From: Cyanobium sp. Tous-M-B4
GTDB lineage: Bacteria > Cyanobacteriota > Cyanobacteriia > PCC-6307 > Cyanobiaceae
Assembly (NCBI RefSeq): GCF_024345395.1
Contig: NZ_JAGQBA010000002.1
Location: 496,001-560,000 of the forward strand
DNA length: 64,000 bases
Direction: 5' to 3'
In this document: piece after piece, positions 9,383 through 17,144 of the stretch
Layout of the letters: every line of letters starts with the position of its first letter
Numbering within the stretch: the stretch's first letter is position 1
Notes under the pieces: generated by a model
Told to the model about the DNA's origin: nothing
Database searches by the model: none
The model's input: only the letters and a program-made list of their open reading frames with translations
Position numbers and translations under genes: made by a program

Positions 9383-10273
9383 ATGTTTTCTCTTTGGATT
9401 GGTGCCTACGACCAGGGCTTGGCCTATGCCGGCCTGGCCCTGGGCACCTACCTGACGCTGCGCGTCCTCAACTTTCCAGACCTCACGGTGGACGGCTCCT
9501 TTGCCCTGGGAGGTGGCACCGCTGCGGTGTTGATCAGCCAGGGTGCCCCGGTGCCGGTGGCCTTGGGGCTGGCGATCTTGTTTGGCTGCTTGGCTGGCAT
9601 GGTTACCGGCCTGATTCACACCCGGCTAGGTGTGAATGATCTGTTTGCAGGCATCCTCACCACCACGGGCCTTTATTCGATCACCCTGCGCCTGATGGGG
9701 CGCTCCAACATCCCCCTCTCTGAAACCCCAGCTGGAATTCTGGCCCTGCCCGACCTGGGCCTGGGCCTGGATGGTCAATGGGCCGTGGGATTAACCCTGG
9801 CGACCGTTGGGATGATCCTGCTGATCTCCTTCCTGATGGCCACCGATTTCGGCTTGTCTTTGCGCGCCCTAGGCAACAACCCCACCATGGCCCGCGCCAA
9901 CGGCATCAACCAGCGCCGCGGGCTCACGGTGGGAATTGCTGCTGCTAATGGTCTGGTGGCCCTGGCCGGGGCGCTGGTTGCCACCTATCAGGGCTTTGCA
10001 GATGTGACCATGGGCATCGGCTCGCTGATCCTCGGACTAGGCATGGTGATCATTGGCGAAGCGGTGCTGCGGCCGCGCTCGCTGCCCTGGGCCCTGCTGG
10101 CGGTGGCGGTTGGGGCGATTTTGTTCCGCACCATGATCGCCATCGCGCTGCAGTTGGGCCTCGAACCGGTTGATCTCAAGCTGGCAACGGCCCTGCTGCT
10201 GTTGATCGCCCTGGCTTTCGGACGGCTGCGCATACCCGGTCTTTCGGCAGACCAAGGGAGGCAGGAGCAATGA
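9383..10273 (+). CDS. ABC importer permease (TrpY/BPD-2 type)
   Basis: A 296-residue polytopic membrane protein of the branched-chain permease-like family (BPD_transp_2). About eight or nine hydrophobic segments are visible. The segment FPDLTVDGSFALGG near residues 31-44 and LGVNDLFAGILTTTGLYSI near 77-95 are typical of permeases paired with ABC_sub_bind lipoproteins, some of which import tryptophan or tyrosine. The stop overlaps the ATPase start by four bases (ATGA). With the next two genes it forms a complete importer: permease, ATPase, binding protein. Substrate specificity cannot be read from the sequence. Confidence 0.85.
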   Translation: MFSLWIGAYDQGLAYAGLALGTYLTLRVLNFPDLTVDGSFALGGGTAAVLISQGAPVPVALGLAILFGCLAGMVTGLIHTRLGVNDLFAGILTTTGLYSITLRLMGRSNIPLSETPAGILALPDLGLGLDGQWAVGLTLATVGMILLISFLMATDFGLSLRALGNNPTMARANGINQRRGLTVGIAAANGLVALAGALVATYQGFADVTMGIGSLILGLGMVIIGEAVLRPRSLPWALLAVAVGAILFRTMIAIALQLGLEPVDLKLATALLLLIALAFGRLRIPGLSADQGRQEQ

Positions 10274-11133
10274 GTACGGCTTCGGGTCTAAGAGTCCCTG
10301 GTCTCAGCGTTGAAGAGCTCAGCTGGGGCCATCCCCTGCCTGGATCGGGCTGGCGGCAATTATTCAGCGGTTTCTCGCTGAGCTGCCCCCCCGGCCAGTT
10401 TCTGGTGGTGATTGGCAGCAACGGCTCTGGCAAGAGCACCCTGCTCAATCTGGTGGCGGGTACCTTGCGCCACGGAGCTGGCCGTATCCACCTGGGTGGC
10501 CGCCCCCTGCACCGCCTGCGAGATCACCAGCGGGCCCGCTGGATCGGCCGGGTGATGCAAAACCCTCTGGAGGGCACTTGTCCGGGGCTGACTGTGGCTG
10601 AAAACCTGCGGCTGGCGGAGCGGCGCAACAGGCCAGCCAGGTTTGCAGCAGGTTTTTTGATTAGTGCCTTTGGTGGCATCCATCCCAATGGCGGCGACCG
10701 CAGGCGCTACCGCGAGCTGCTGGGCGAGCTGGGCTTGCCCTTGGCCGACCGGCTCGATGAACCGGTGGGTCAGCTTTCCGGAGGTCAGCGCCAGACCCTT
10801 AGCTTGGTGATGGCAACCCTGGGTTCACCGGATCTGCTGCTGCTCGATGAGCACACCGCTGCCCTTGACCCCCGGGCCGAAGCAACGGTGATGGCGCTCA
10901 CCGAAAGGTTGGTTCGTCAGCTGGGCACTACCGCCTTGATGGTGACCCACAGCCTTGAGCAGGCCCTGAGCCACGGCGACAGGTTGGTGATGCTCCATGA
11001 AGGTGGCTTGATCGGCGACTGGAATGCTGCCGAGCGTGAACATCTCGACCCGTCCTCATTGCGGGCGATGTATGGCGCCGCCATAGTTGCCCCGCAGTCT
11101 TCCAGTGCCACAAATGGGTCTTCAGCGTCGTGA
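10270..11133 (+). CDS. ABC importer ATP-binding protein
   Basis: A 287-residue ATPase that energises the adjacent permease. The Walker A motif is GSNGSGKST (near residue 53), the signature LSGGQRQT (near 170), and Walker B LLLLDEHTAALDP with the catalytic Glu. A His switch sits in MVTHSLEQAL. All catalytic elements are intact. It starts inside the permease stop codon and its end overlaps the binding-protein gene by 20 bases, so the three are translationally coupled. Confidence 0.9.
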   Translation: MSTASGLRVPGLSVEELSWGHPLPGSGWRQLFSGFSLSCPPGQFLVVIGSNGSGKSTLLNLVAGTLRHGAGRIHLGGRPLHRLRDHQRARWIGRVMQNPLEGTCPGLTVAENLRLAERRNRPARFAAGFLISAFGGIHPNGGDRRRYRELLGELGLPLADRLDEPVGQLSGGQRQTLSLVMATLGSPDLLLLDEHTAALDPRAEATVMALTERLVRQLGTTALMVTHSLEQALSHGDRLVMLHEGGLIGDWNAAEREHLDPSSLRAMYGAAIVAPQSSSATNGSSAS

Positions 11134-12127
11134 ATTTCTGAGCCTGGTAGGGGCCGGCGCTGTGAGCACGGTGGTGCTCTCCGCCTGCGGCAAGCTCGGC
11201 GGCGGCACCAAGGTGAAAGGCCCCACCATCGGCATGCTGCAGATGGTGGAAGCCCCGCCTCCAACTAACACCCGCAAGGGCTTTGAAGCGGCCCTGGCAG
11301 AAGCTGGCTACATCCCTGGCAAAAACGTCAATTTCATCCAGAAGGATGCCGCCGGCGAGCTGCCCAACACCACCTTGGTGATGAAGCAGTTTGTGGGCGA
11401 CCAGGTGGACATGATCCTGGCGGTGGGCACCCCGCCCCTGCAGGCCGCCATGAAGGTGGCCCCAGCAACCACTCCTGTGGTGTTCTGCTATTGCTCCAAT
11501 CCCTGGGGTGCTGGAGCGGGCACGCCTCCGGGTGCCGTGGGTCAGCACAAGCCAAACGTGGTCGGCACGATCGGCACCAACCCGGTGGGCAAGGAGCTCG
11601 ATTTGGCACGCCAAATCAACCCTGAGCTCAAGACCGTGGGCCTGATCTTCAACCCCGGCGAGCCCAACTCCGAATACGAAGCCAAGGTGCTTAAGGAGGA
11701 GGCGGCTAAACGCAACATCACCGTTGTGGAGCAGTCGGTGGCCAACTCCGGCGAAGTGCTGCAAGCCGCCCAGGTGCTGGCCGACAAGAAGGTCGAGGCC
11801 TTCGTGAAGATTGGCGATTACGCCACGATTCAGGGCTTTGGCTCGATTGCCAAGGTGGGCCTAGAGAAGAAGATTCCCGTGTATTCGGTGGATGCCGACG
11901 ACATCAAGCTGCCCGGCTGCCTGGCCACTATCGGCTGGGCCTACTTCGATGACGGCTACGCCGCAGGCAAGCTGGCGGTGCGGGTATTGAAGGGAGAATC
12001 GCCGGCCAAGATGGCCTTCGAGCCCCTCACCAAAACGGAGTTGATGGTGAATAAGGCCACCGCCGAAGCGATCGGGGTAACGCTGCCTGAGGAGCTGATC
12101 AAGGAAGCTCAGAAGGTGGTGAGCTAG
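11114..12127 (+). CDS. ABC substrate-binding lipoprotein (TrpX-like)
   Basis: A 337-residue ABC_sub_bind family protein, the periplasmic receptor of the importer encoded just upstream. The ATG at 11114 gives a classical N-terminus: QRREFLSLVGAGAVSTVV then a lipobox LSAC with Cys near residue 24. The twin-Arg-like RRE start could also indicate Tat export. The mature part has two Rossmann-like lobes with GTPPLQAAMKVA and VVGTIGTNPVGKELDLA, as in tryptophan/tyrosine-binding TrpX relatives. An earlier in-frame start at 11087 would put residues ahead of the signal and is disfavoured. A hairpin terminator follows. Confidence 0.87.
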   Translation: MGLQRREFLSLVGAGAVSTVVLSACGKLGGGTKVKGPTIGMLQMVEAPPPTNTRKGFEAALAEAGYIPGKNVNFIQKDAAGELPNTTLVMKQFVGDQVDMILAVGTPPLQAAMKVAPATTPVVFCYCSNPWGAGAGTPPGAVGQHKPNVVGTIGTNPVGKELDLARQINPELKTVGLIFNPGEPNSEYEAKVLKEEAAKRNITVVEQSVANSGEVLQAAQVLADKKVEAFVKIGDYATIQGFGSIAKVGLEKKIPVYSVDADDIKLPGCLATIGWAYFDDGYAAGKLAVRVLKGESPAKMAFEPLTKTELMVNKATAEAIGVTLPEELIKEAQKVVS

Positions 12128-12144
12128 AGCCCACCCCCCATCAG

Positions 12145-12180
12145 ATCACCCCTCTTTTCAGGGAAGGGGGGTGATGTTTT
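12145..12180 (+). terminator. Probable terminator of the ABC importer operon
   Basis: An 8-bp inverted repeat (atcacccc at 12145-12152, ggggtgat at 12168-12175) followed by gtttt. The T-run is short. It lies 18 bases past the lipoprotein stop and overlaps the 3' end of the convergent small gene, so it could serve both strands. Confidence 0.5.
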
Positions 12181-12400
12181 GCAGCTTGTCGTTGAGCTGG
12201 CTGGCCATAGCTTGGCGGCCTACGGCAAGCACCTTCAAGGTGTCTTCATGCATGCGCAGCTGGGCATCAGCTACCTGCATGCCTCGCACCAGCTCCTTCA
12301 TCTCATCAGGCAAGCCGTTGAGGTCGTAGCGCTTGCCCTCGAAGGTGAGCACGGGGGGCTGGTTGCCCGACTGCTGGGTGATGTTGTCCACGAGAGGCAA
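12158..12400 (-). CDS. Small conserved protein, possibly DUF6447
   Basis: An 80-residue soluble protein with a short beta hairpin (PPVLTFEGKRYDLNGLP) followed by a long helix (KELVRGMQVADAQLRMHEDTL). This pattern resembles DUF6447 proteins of picocyanobacteria, an assignment I hold only loosely. The start at 12400 would be TTG; a GTG at 12391 is as likely. It follows the 99-residue gene by 15 bases on the same strand and may be cotranscribed with the exporter upstream. Function unknown. Confidence 0.55.
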   Translation of the reverse strand: MPLVDNITQQSGNQPPVLTFEGKRYDLNGLPDEMKELVRGMQVADAQLRMHEDTLKVLAVGRQAMASQLNDKLQNITPLP

Positions 12401-12415
12401 AAAAATCTGCAGCTC

Positions 12416-12715
12416 TCAGGATACGGGTGGCAGGCCAACCGGTCGCTTGAAGAAAAACATCAGCAGCGGGCCCACCTGGGCTGCTTCCACCATCTCCCAG
12501 TTTTCCTTGCCGAGGGCATTGAGAAAAAACTGCAGCTGTTCGGCTGGGTGGCGTGGTTTGGTGGCTGCGGCGTCGTATTGCTGCGGGAATTCCTTTTTAA
12601 GAAACTCCGGGCTTAGGGCGCCGCCGAGCCGCTCACTATCTGCCTTGGGTGAGGGAGGGCCAGGAGGATTGCCGCTCTCCACGTTGATGTGGATCACCCG
12701 GTATTCCCAAGACAT
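12416..12715 (-). CDS. Conserved small protein, DUF4177-like
   Basis: A 99-residue protein that begins WEYRVIHINVES and later has LQFFLNALGKENWEMVEAAQVG, a strand-helix-strand arrangement like DUF4177 (small proteins that end in a 'GWELV' turn). A proline-rich insertion (GNPPGPPSPK) separates the parts. Function unknown. Its ATG at 12715 overlaps the stop of the ABC exporter by one base (TGATG), so translation is probably coupled to it. No membrane segment is seen. Confidence 0.6.
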   Translation of the reverse strand: MSWEYRVIHINVESGNPPGPPSPKADSERLGGALSPEFLKKEFPQQYDAAATKPRHPAEQLQFFLNALGKENWEMVEAAQVGPLLMFFFKRPVGLPPVS

Positions 12716-14454
12716 CAGGCTTGCAGATGAATGAATTGGCGCTCGCAGAGCACGCGGTAGCGGCCCCCCTGCGCCATCAGCTCATTGTGACTGCCCTGTT
12801 CGACGATGCGCCCGCCATCGAGCACCAGGATCCGGTCTGCCCCTTGCACGGTGGCTAGCCGGTGGGCGATCACCAGCACGGTGCGGCCCGCCATCGCCTG
12901 CTCCAGGCCCCGCTGCACCGCCTCCTCCGCTTCGGCATCGAGGGCGCTGGTGGCTTCATCCAGCAGCAGCACCGCCGGGTTGCCGAGCACGGCGCGGGCA
13001 ATGGCCAGTCGTTGCAGCTGGCCACCAGAGAAGTTGCTGCCCCGCTCTTCAATGCGGCTGGCGTAGCCCTGGGGCAGGGCCTCGATGAAGCCGGCGGCGT
13101 TGGCGAGGCTGGCGGCCTGGCGGATGGCGGCTTCGCTGGCGGGCCGGCCGAAGGCAATCGCTTCAGCCACCGTGCCAGAAAACACACTGCTTTGTTGGGG
13201 CACCAGGGCTACGGCGCGGCGCAGCTCCCGCGCCCGCAGATCGGCTAGGTCGTGGCCATCAAGCAGCACCCGGCCCTGCTGGGCGGTGTTGAAGCGCAGC
13301 AGCAGGGAAAACAGGGTGCTTTTGCCGGCGCCGGAGGGACCCACCAGGGCCACTACCTGGCCAGGCCGCACCTGCAGATCCAGGTCGTGCAGCACCGGTT
13401 GGGTGGGGTTGTAGCCGAAGCGCACCTGCTCGAGCACCAGCTCGCCGCGCACGCTGCCAAGCGGCTGGGCCGAGGCCCGGTCTGGAGCCTCCACCGGTTC
13501 GGCCTCGATCGCCCGCAGTCGCCGCAGCGAGGCCTGGCCCTGCTGAAACTCGTTGAAGTTGGTGGTGAGGTGGGAGATCGGGTCGATCAACATCAGCAAG
13601 GCCGCCACGTAGCTGCTGAAGCCCTGGCTGTTGAGGCCGCCGGCCTGAATCCGGGCGGCGCCGAGCAGCAGCACGGTGAGGATGCCGGCAGCTTCCAGAA
13701 AGCCCACCACCGGGTGTTGCATGGCCAGCAGCTTGAGGGTGCGGTAGCGGGCCTGGCGGTGCAGGTCGATTTCAGTGTCGAAGCGCTGCTGCAGCCAGGG
13801 TTCGGCCGCGAAGGCGCGCACCAAGGGCAGGCCGCCGATCGCCTCGCCCAGCAGGCCCGCCAGTTCGCTCACCTGCTTCTGACTGCGTTCGGCGGCGGCC
13901 ATTACCCGGGCGCCAAAACTGCTCACCAGCAGCACCACCACTGGCGCCAGCAGCAGGGTGGCCAGGGCTAGGGGCCAATCGAGCCACACCATGTAGCCGA
14001 GCACCACCACCAGCTGCAGGGCGCTGGGGGTGGTGTCTTGGATGGTTTTGTAGATCACTTCGCCCACCCGGTCGGCGTCTTCGGTGAGGCGATAGGTGAG
14101 GTCGCCGGCTGAGAGCTTCTCGAGGGCGCCGAATTCAAGCCGTTGCAGTCGGGCAAATAGGCCCCGGCGCAGCTCCTGACTCACCCGCAGGGCCGGCCCT
14201 GCCAGCAAGGTGTCCTGGCCGAACTGGGCCGCCTTCTGCACTAAAAACAGCCCTAGGGCCGCGGCGATCGTGCGCAGCACCACCGGGAAGTTGCCGGCGC
14301 CGATAGCGGGGATCAGCTGGCCCGCCAGCCAGGCAAGCAGCGGCCAGCAGGCCACATAGATCAGCATGCACAGCCCACCTGCCAGCAGGCGCCGGCGGTG
14401 GGGTTTCAGCAGCGGCCAGAGGTGTCGAAACCCGGCCGGTGAGGGTGCAAGCAT
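12715..14454 (-). CDS. MsbA-like ABC exporter (fused TMD-NBD)
   Basis: A 579-residue half-transporter with an N-terminal six-helix membrane domain (about residues 15-310) and a C-terminal nucleotide-binding domain. Walker A is GPSGAGKST, signature NFSGGQLQRLA, Walker B VLLLDEATSALD and His switch VIAHRLATV; all are canonical, so it should act as an active homodimeric exporter. Relatives move lipids, drugs or peptides, and the substrate cannot be named. Its ATG at 14454 lies only 36 bases from the TTG of the oppositely transcribed S4 gene. It is clearly distinct from the degenerate ABC pair at 17-21 kb. Confidence 0.88.
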   Translation of the reverse strand: MLAPSPAGFRHLWPLLKPHRRRLLAGGLCMLIYVACWPLLAWLAGQLIPAIGAGNFPVVLRTIAAALGLFLVQKAAQFGQDTLLAGPALRVSQELRRGLFARLQRLEFGALEKLSAGDLTYRLTEDADRVGEVIYKTIQDTTPSALQLVVVLGYMVWLDWPLALATLLLAPVVVLLVSSFGARVMAAAERSQKQVSELAGLLGEAIGGLPLVRAFAAEPWLQQRFDTEIDLHRQARYRTLKLLAMQHPVVGFLEAAGILTVLLLGAARIQAGGLNSQGFSSYVAALLMLIDPISHLTTNFNEFQQGQASLRRLRAIEAEPVEAPDRASAQPLGSVRGELVLEQVRFGYNPTQPVLHDLDLQVRPGQVVALVGPSGAGKSTLFSLLLRFNTAQQGRVLLDGHDLADLRARELRRAVALVPQQSSVFSGTVAEAIAFGRPASEAAIRQAASLANAAGFIEALPQGYASRIEERGSNFSGGQLQRLAIARAVLGNPAVLLLDEATSALDAEAEEAVQRGLEQAMAGRTVLVIAHRLATVQGADRILVLDGGRIVEQGSHNELMAQGGRYRVLCERQFIHLQA

Positions 14455-14489
14455 GCGGTAACGCTATCGCTGCTCCCCCAAGCCGCCCC

Positions 14490-14687
14490 TTGAAACTCGA
14501 CCAATTCCTCAAATACCAAGGCCTGGTAGGCACCGGTGGTGAAGCCAAGCTGCGCATTCAGCGCGGTGATGTGCGGGTGAATGGCGCCATAGAAACCCGT
14601 CGCGGTCGTCAGTTGGCCCCCGGTGATGCGGTCGATATCGATGGCCGCGAGCTGCTGTTTATGGGGACCCGGCCGCCGGCCCATTAG
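14490..14687 (+). CDS. S4-domain RNA-binding protein (YbcJ-like)
   Basis: A 65-residue protein that is almost only an S4 RNA-binding fold: LKLDQFLKYQGLVGTGGEAK, then IQRGDVRVNGAIETRRGRQLAPGD, then a closing strand VDIDGRELLF. Small S4 proteins of this type (YbcJ/YaaA-like) bind structured RNA; the target is unknown. The TTG at 14490 starts right at the domain; a GTG at 14439 would add 17 non-conserved residues and overlap the divergent exporter. It ends 28 bases before tpiA on the same strand. Confidence 0.75.
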   Translation: MKLDQFLKYQGLVGTGGEAKLRIQRGDVRVNGAIETRRGRQLAPGDAVDIDGRELLFMGTRPPAH

Positions 14688-14715
14688 GTTTTCCTGACAG
14701 TGCTGGAGAGGGCCG

Positions 14716-15444
14716 ATGCGTAAGGCCGTGATCGCGGGTAATTGGAAGATGCATATGACCTGCGCTGAGACGCGGGTATTTGCAGCCACGTTTCGGCCCC
14801 TGATTGCCGATCTTCCAGACGACCGGGAGGTGGTGATAGCGCCGCCTTTCACCTCGATTCCCACCCTCTGCCGCCACCTGGAGGGTGCTGGCGTGGAGTT
14901 TGCTGGCCAAAACGTGCACTGGGAAGACCAAGGTGCTTACACGGGCATGATCTCGGCGCCGATGCTGCTGGAGCACGGGGTGAGCTACGCCATCGTTGGC
15001 CACAGCGAGCCGCGCAAGTACTACAGCGAAAGCGATGAGCAGATCAACCTGCGCGCCCGCAACGCCCAGCGCCATGGCTTGATACCGATCCTGTGCGTGG
15101 GTGAAAGCCTCGACCAGCGGGAATCAAATGAAACCGAGCGGGTGATCCACCGCCAGATCGAACAGGGCCTCGAGGATGTGGATCCCACCCAGGTGGTGGT
15201 GGCCTACGAGCCGATCTGGGCGATCGGCACCGGCAAGACCTGCGCCGCCGAGGAGGCCAACCGCATCTGCGGTCTGATCCGGGGCTGGGTGGGCAATCCC
15301 GGCGTCACGGTGCAATACGGCGGCTCGGTGAACCCTGCCACCATCGACGATCTGATGGCCCAGAGCGACATCGACGGCGTGTTGGTGGGTGGGGCCTCCC
15401 TCGATCCAGTGAGCTTTGCCCGCATCGTCAACTACGGCCGCTGA
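14716..15444 (+). CDS. tpiA: Triosephosphate isomerase
   Basis: A 242-residue TIM-barrel enzyme that interconverts dihydroxyacetone phosphate and glyceraldehyde 3-phosphate in glycolysis and the Calvin cycle. All active-site landmarks are visible: AGNWKMHMT (Asn and Lys), [13 protein letters not shown] (electrophilic His), [13 protein letters not shown] (catalytic Glu and flexible loop), QYGGSVNP and [11 protein letters not shown] (phosphate binding). The sequence SEPRKYY in place of the more common SERR is an oddity next to the active-site His, but I recall it from other picocyanobacteria. It precedes folP by about 40 bases. Confidence 0.97.
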   Translation: MRKAVIAGNWKMHMTCAETRVFAATFRPLIADLPDDREVVIAPPFTSIPTLCRHLEGAGVEFAGQNVHWEDQGAYTGMISAPMLLEHGVSYAIVGHSEPRKYYSESDEQINLRARNAQRHGLIPILCVGESLDQRESNETERVIHRQIEQGLEDVDPTQVVVAYEPIWAIGTGKTCAAEEANRICGLIRGWVGNPGVTVQYGGSVNPATIDDLMAQSDIDGVLVGGASLDPVSFARIVNYGR

Positions 15445-15445
15445 G

Positions 15446-15478
15446 ACTGGCCCCCTGAAACTGGCCCCTGAAACTGGC
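15446..15478 (+). repeat. Short direct repeat between tpiA and folP
   Basis: Two and a half copies of the unit actggcccc(c)tgaa (15446-15459, 15460-15472, 15473-15478) fill the spacer between the tpiA stop and the folP start. The copies differ by one C. Probably slippage-derived; no function is evident. Confidence 0.7.
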
Positions 15479-15487
15479 GCCGCTGTG

Positions 15488-16315
15488 ATGGACCAACCCC
15501 GTTTCGCTTGGGGCGAGCGCACCGCGGTGATGGGGGTGCTGAACCTCACACCCGACTCCTTCAGTGACGGCGGCCGCCTCGCCAGCGTGGCGCAGGCGGT
15601 GCGCGCCGCTGGGCGGATGCTGGCCGAGGGAGCCGACCTGCTCGACCTTGGCGCCCAGAGCACCAGGCCCGGCGCTGAGGAGGTGGGCCCCGATCGGGAG
15701 CTGGCGCGGCTGCTGCCTGCTCTTACGGCCATTCGCGCGGCCCATCCAGGCGCCCTGCTCTCGATCGACACCTTCCATGCGGCGGTGGCGGAGGCGGCCT
15801 TGGCGGCGGGCGCCCACTGGATCAACGACGTCAGCGGCGGCCGGCGGGATCCGGCCCTATTGCGCTTGGCTGCTTCTGCCGGCTGCCCATTGGTGTTGAT
15901 GCACAGCCGCGGCGATAGCCGCAGCATGAACTCCCTTGCCAACTACGTCGATGTGGTGGCGGAGGTGCGGGCTGGCCTATTGGCCGCCACTGAAAAGGCC
16001 TTGGCGGCAGGGGTGCGTCCGCTGCAGCTGATCTGGGATCCGGGGTTGGGCTTCGCTAAGGACACCGACCACAACCTGGATCTGCTGCGGGGCCTAGGCA
16101 CCCTGGCGGCGGAAGGCTTTCCCCTACTGGTGGGGCCTTCGCGCAAGCGCTTCATCGGCGCGGTGCTTAACGAGCCCAGGCCCCGTGCCCGGCTGTGGGG
16201 CACGGCGGCGGTGTGCAGCCAGGCGATTGCCCAGGGGGCCCGCATCTTGCGAGTGCACGACGTTGGGCCGATCGTGCAGGTTGCCCGGATGACTGATGCG
16301 CTTTTGCCCGCTTAG
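15488..16315 (+). CDS. folP: Dihydropteroate synthase
   Basis: A 275-residue TIM-barrel enzyme that joins p-aminobenzoate to 6-hydroxymethyl-dihydropterin pyrophosphate in folate synthesis and is the sulfonamide target. Signature motifs are VMGVLNLTPDSFSDGG at the N-terminus, DLGAQSTRPGA, HWINDVSGG, VLMHSRG, DPGLGFAKD and VGPSRKRFIG. The ATG at 15488 is the best start; the frame opens earlier at 15416, inside tpiA, but those residues show no conservation. Its last four bases overlap the convergent MshEN-like gene. Confidence 0.96.
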   Translation: MDQPRFAWGERTAVMGVLNLTPDSFSDGGRLASVAQAVRAAGRMLAEGADLLDLGAQSTRPGAEEVGPDRELARLLPALTAIRAAHPGALLSIDTFHAAVAEAALAAGAHWINDVSGGRRDPALLRLAASAGCPLVLMHSRGDSRSMNSLANYVDVVAEVRAGLLAATEKALAAGVRPLQLIWDPGLGFAKDTDHNLDLLRGLGTLAAEGFPLLVGPSRKRFIGAVLNEPRPRARLWGTAAVCSQAIAQGARILRVHDVGPIVQVARMTDALLPA

Positions 16316-16983
16316 CCAGCTTGGTAGTCGATCTGGCCTTTCTCGTTGACTTTGGCCAGCGAGAAGAAGCGGGCCGTGGTGGTGGAGATGAAGCCCAGCT
16401 CGGCCAGCAACTCGCCAACCCGGCCGCCCTTGCTGCGTTGCAGTTCGAGGGCCTGATCAAGTTGCTCATGGGTGATGCAACCCGTTTCCACCAGCCGCTC
16501 ACCCAGCCGCTTCTCATTGAAGCCCTGCTCATCGAACAGGGCGGGGTTGAGCAGCAGATCCAGCATCTGGGGCGGCACCTGCAGGTTGAGCCGTAGGAAT
16601 TCGCCGAAGCGCTGGGTTTCAGCGAAGGGGCGATAGTCCTCTAGTAATTGCTCCAGCTCTTCGATGTCGAGCACGCCGGCCTGCACCAGCTTGTTGCCGA
16701 GGTTTTGGCGCTGGAAGCTGGTGTCGGTGCTGGCGGCGGCATTGAGATCGCCTTCCACAACCTGAGGCGCCTGGAAGGCCTCCTTAACCCAAGGGTCGCT
16801 GCCCAGGAAGCCAAATAGCTCGCGTGGGTTGAGGGTGAGGCTACCGAGACTTTCTTCGATCAGCTCTTCAAGAAAGGCCACCTCGGTAGTGGGACCGATC
16901 ACCTGAAATGGCAGGCGGGCACTGTTGCCATTGGCAACAAGCTCCAATTGGACTTGCTCCGAACTCAGACGGAACCGATACAT
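16312..16983 (-). CDS. Tandem GspE/MshEN N-domain-like protein
   Basis: A 223-residue protein with an N-terminal beta-rich region and a C-terminal part holding two similar helical modules: LGNKLVQAGVLDIEELEQLL (about residues 95-114) and LGERLVETGCITHEQLDQAL (about 160-179), the second followed by GGRVGELLAELGFIS. These resemble the N-terminal domain of type II secretion/pilus ATPases (GspE_N, MshEN), some of which bind c-di-GMP. No ATPase domain follows. I infer a regulatory or adaptor role but cannot name one. The upstream gap of about 160 bases is AT-richer and probably holds divergent promoters for this gene and the secretion operon. Confidence 0.6.
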   Translation of the reverse strand: MYRFRLSSEQVQLELVANGNSARLPFQVIGPTTEVAFLEELIEESLGSLTLNPRELFGFLGSDPWVKEAFQAPQVVEGDLNAAASTDTSFQRQNLGNKLVQAGVLDIEELEQLLEDYRPFAETQRFGEFLRLNLQVPPQMLDLLLNPALFDEQGFNEKRLGERLVETGCITHEQLDQALELQRSKGGRVGELLAELGFISTTTARFFSLAKVNEKGQIDYQAG

Positions 16984-17144
16984 AGCTCAGCTCTGAACGG
17001 GTACTGCGCGGGGCGCCGTAGTGCTTTCAAAATCATCCTAGCCAGCTGTTGCCAGAATAAATTAAGGAAATTCTTTGACTTTTCCTGACGATTAAACCAA
17101 AACCAGTTTAGGGAACTTAGTTTTGCTCTGATTGCAGCGTTGAC

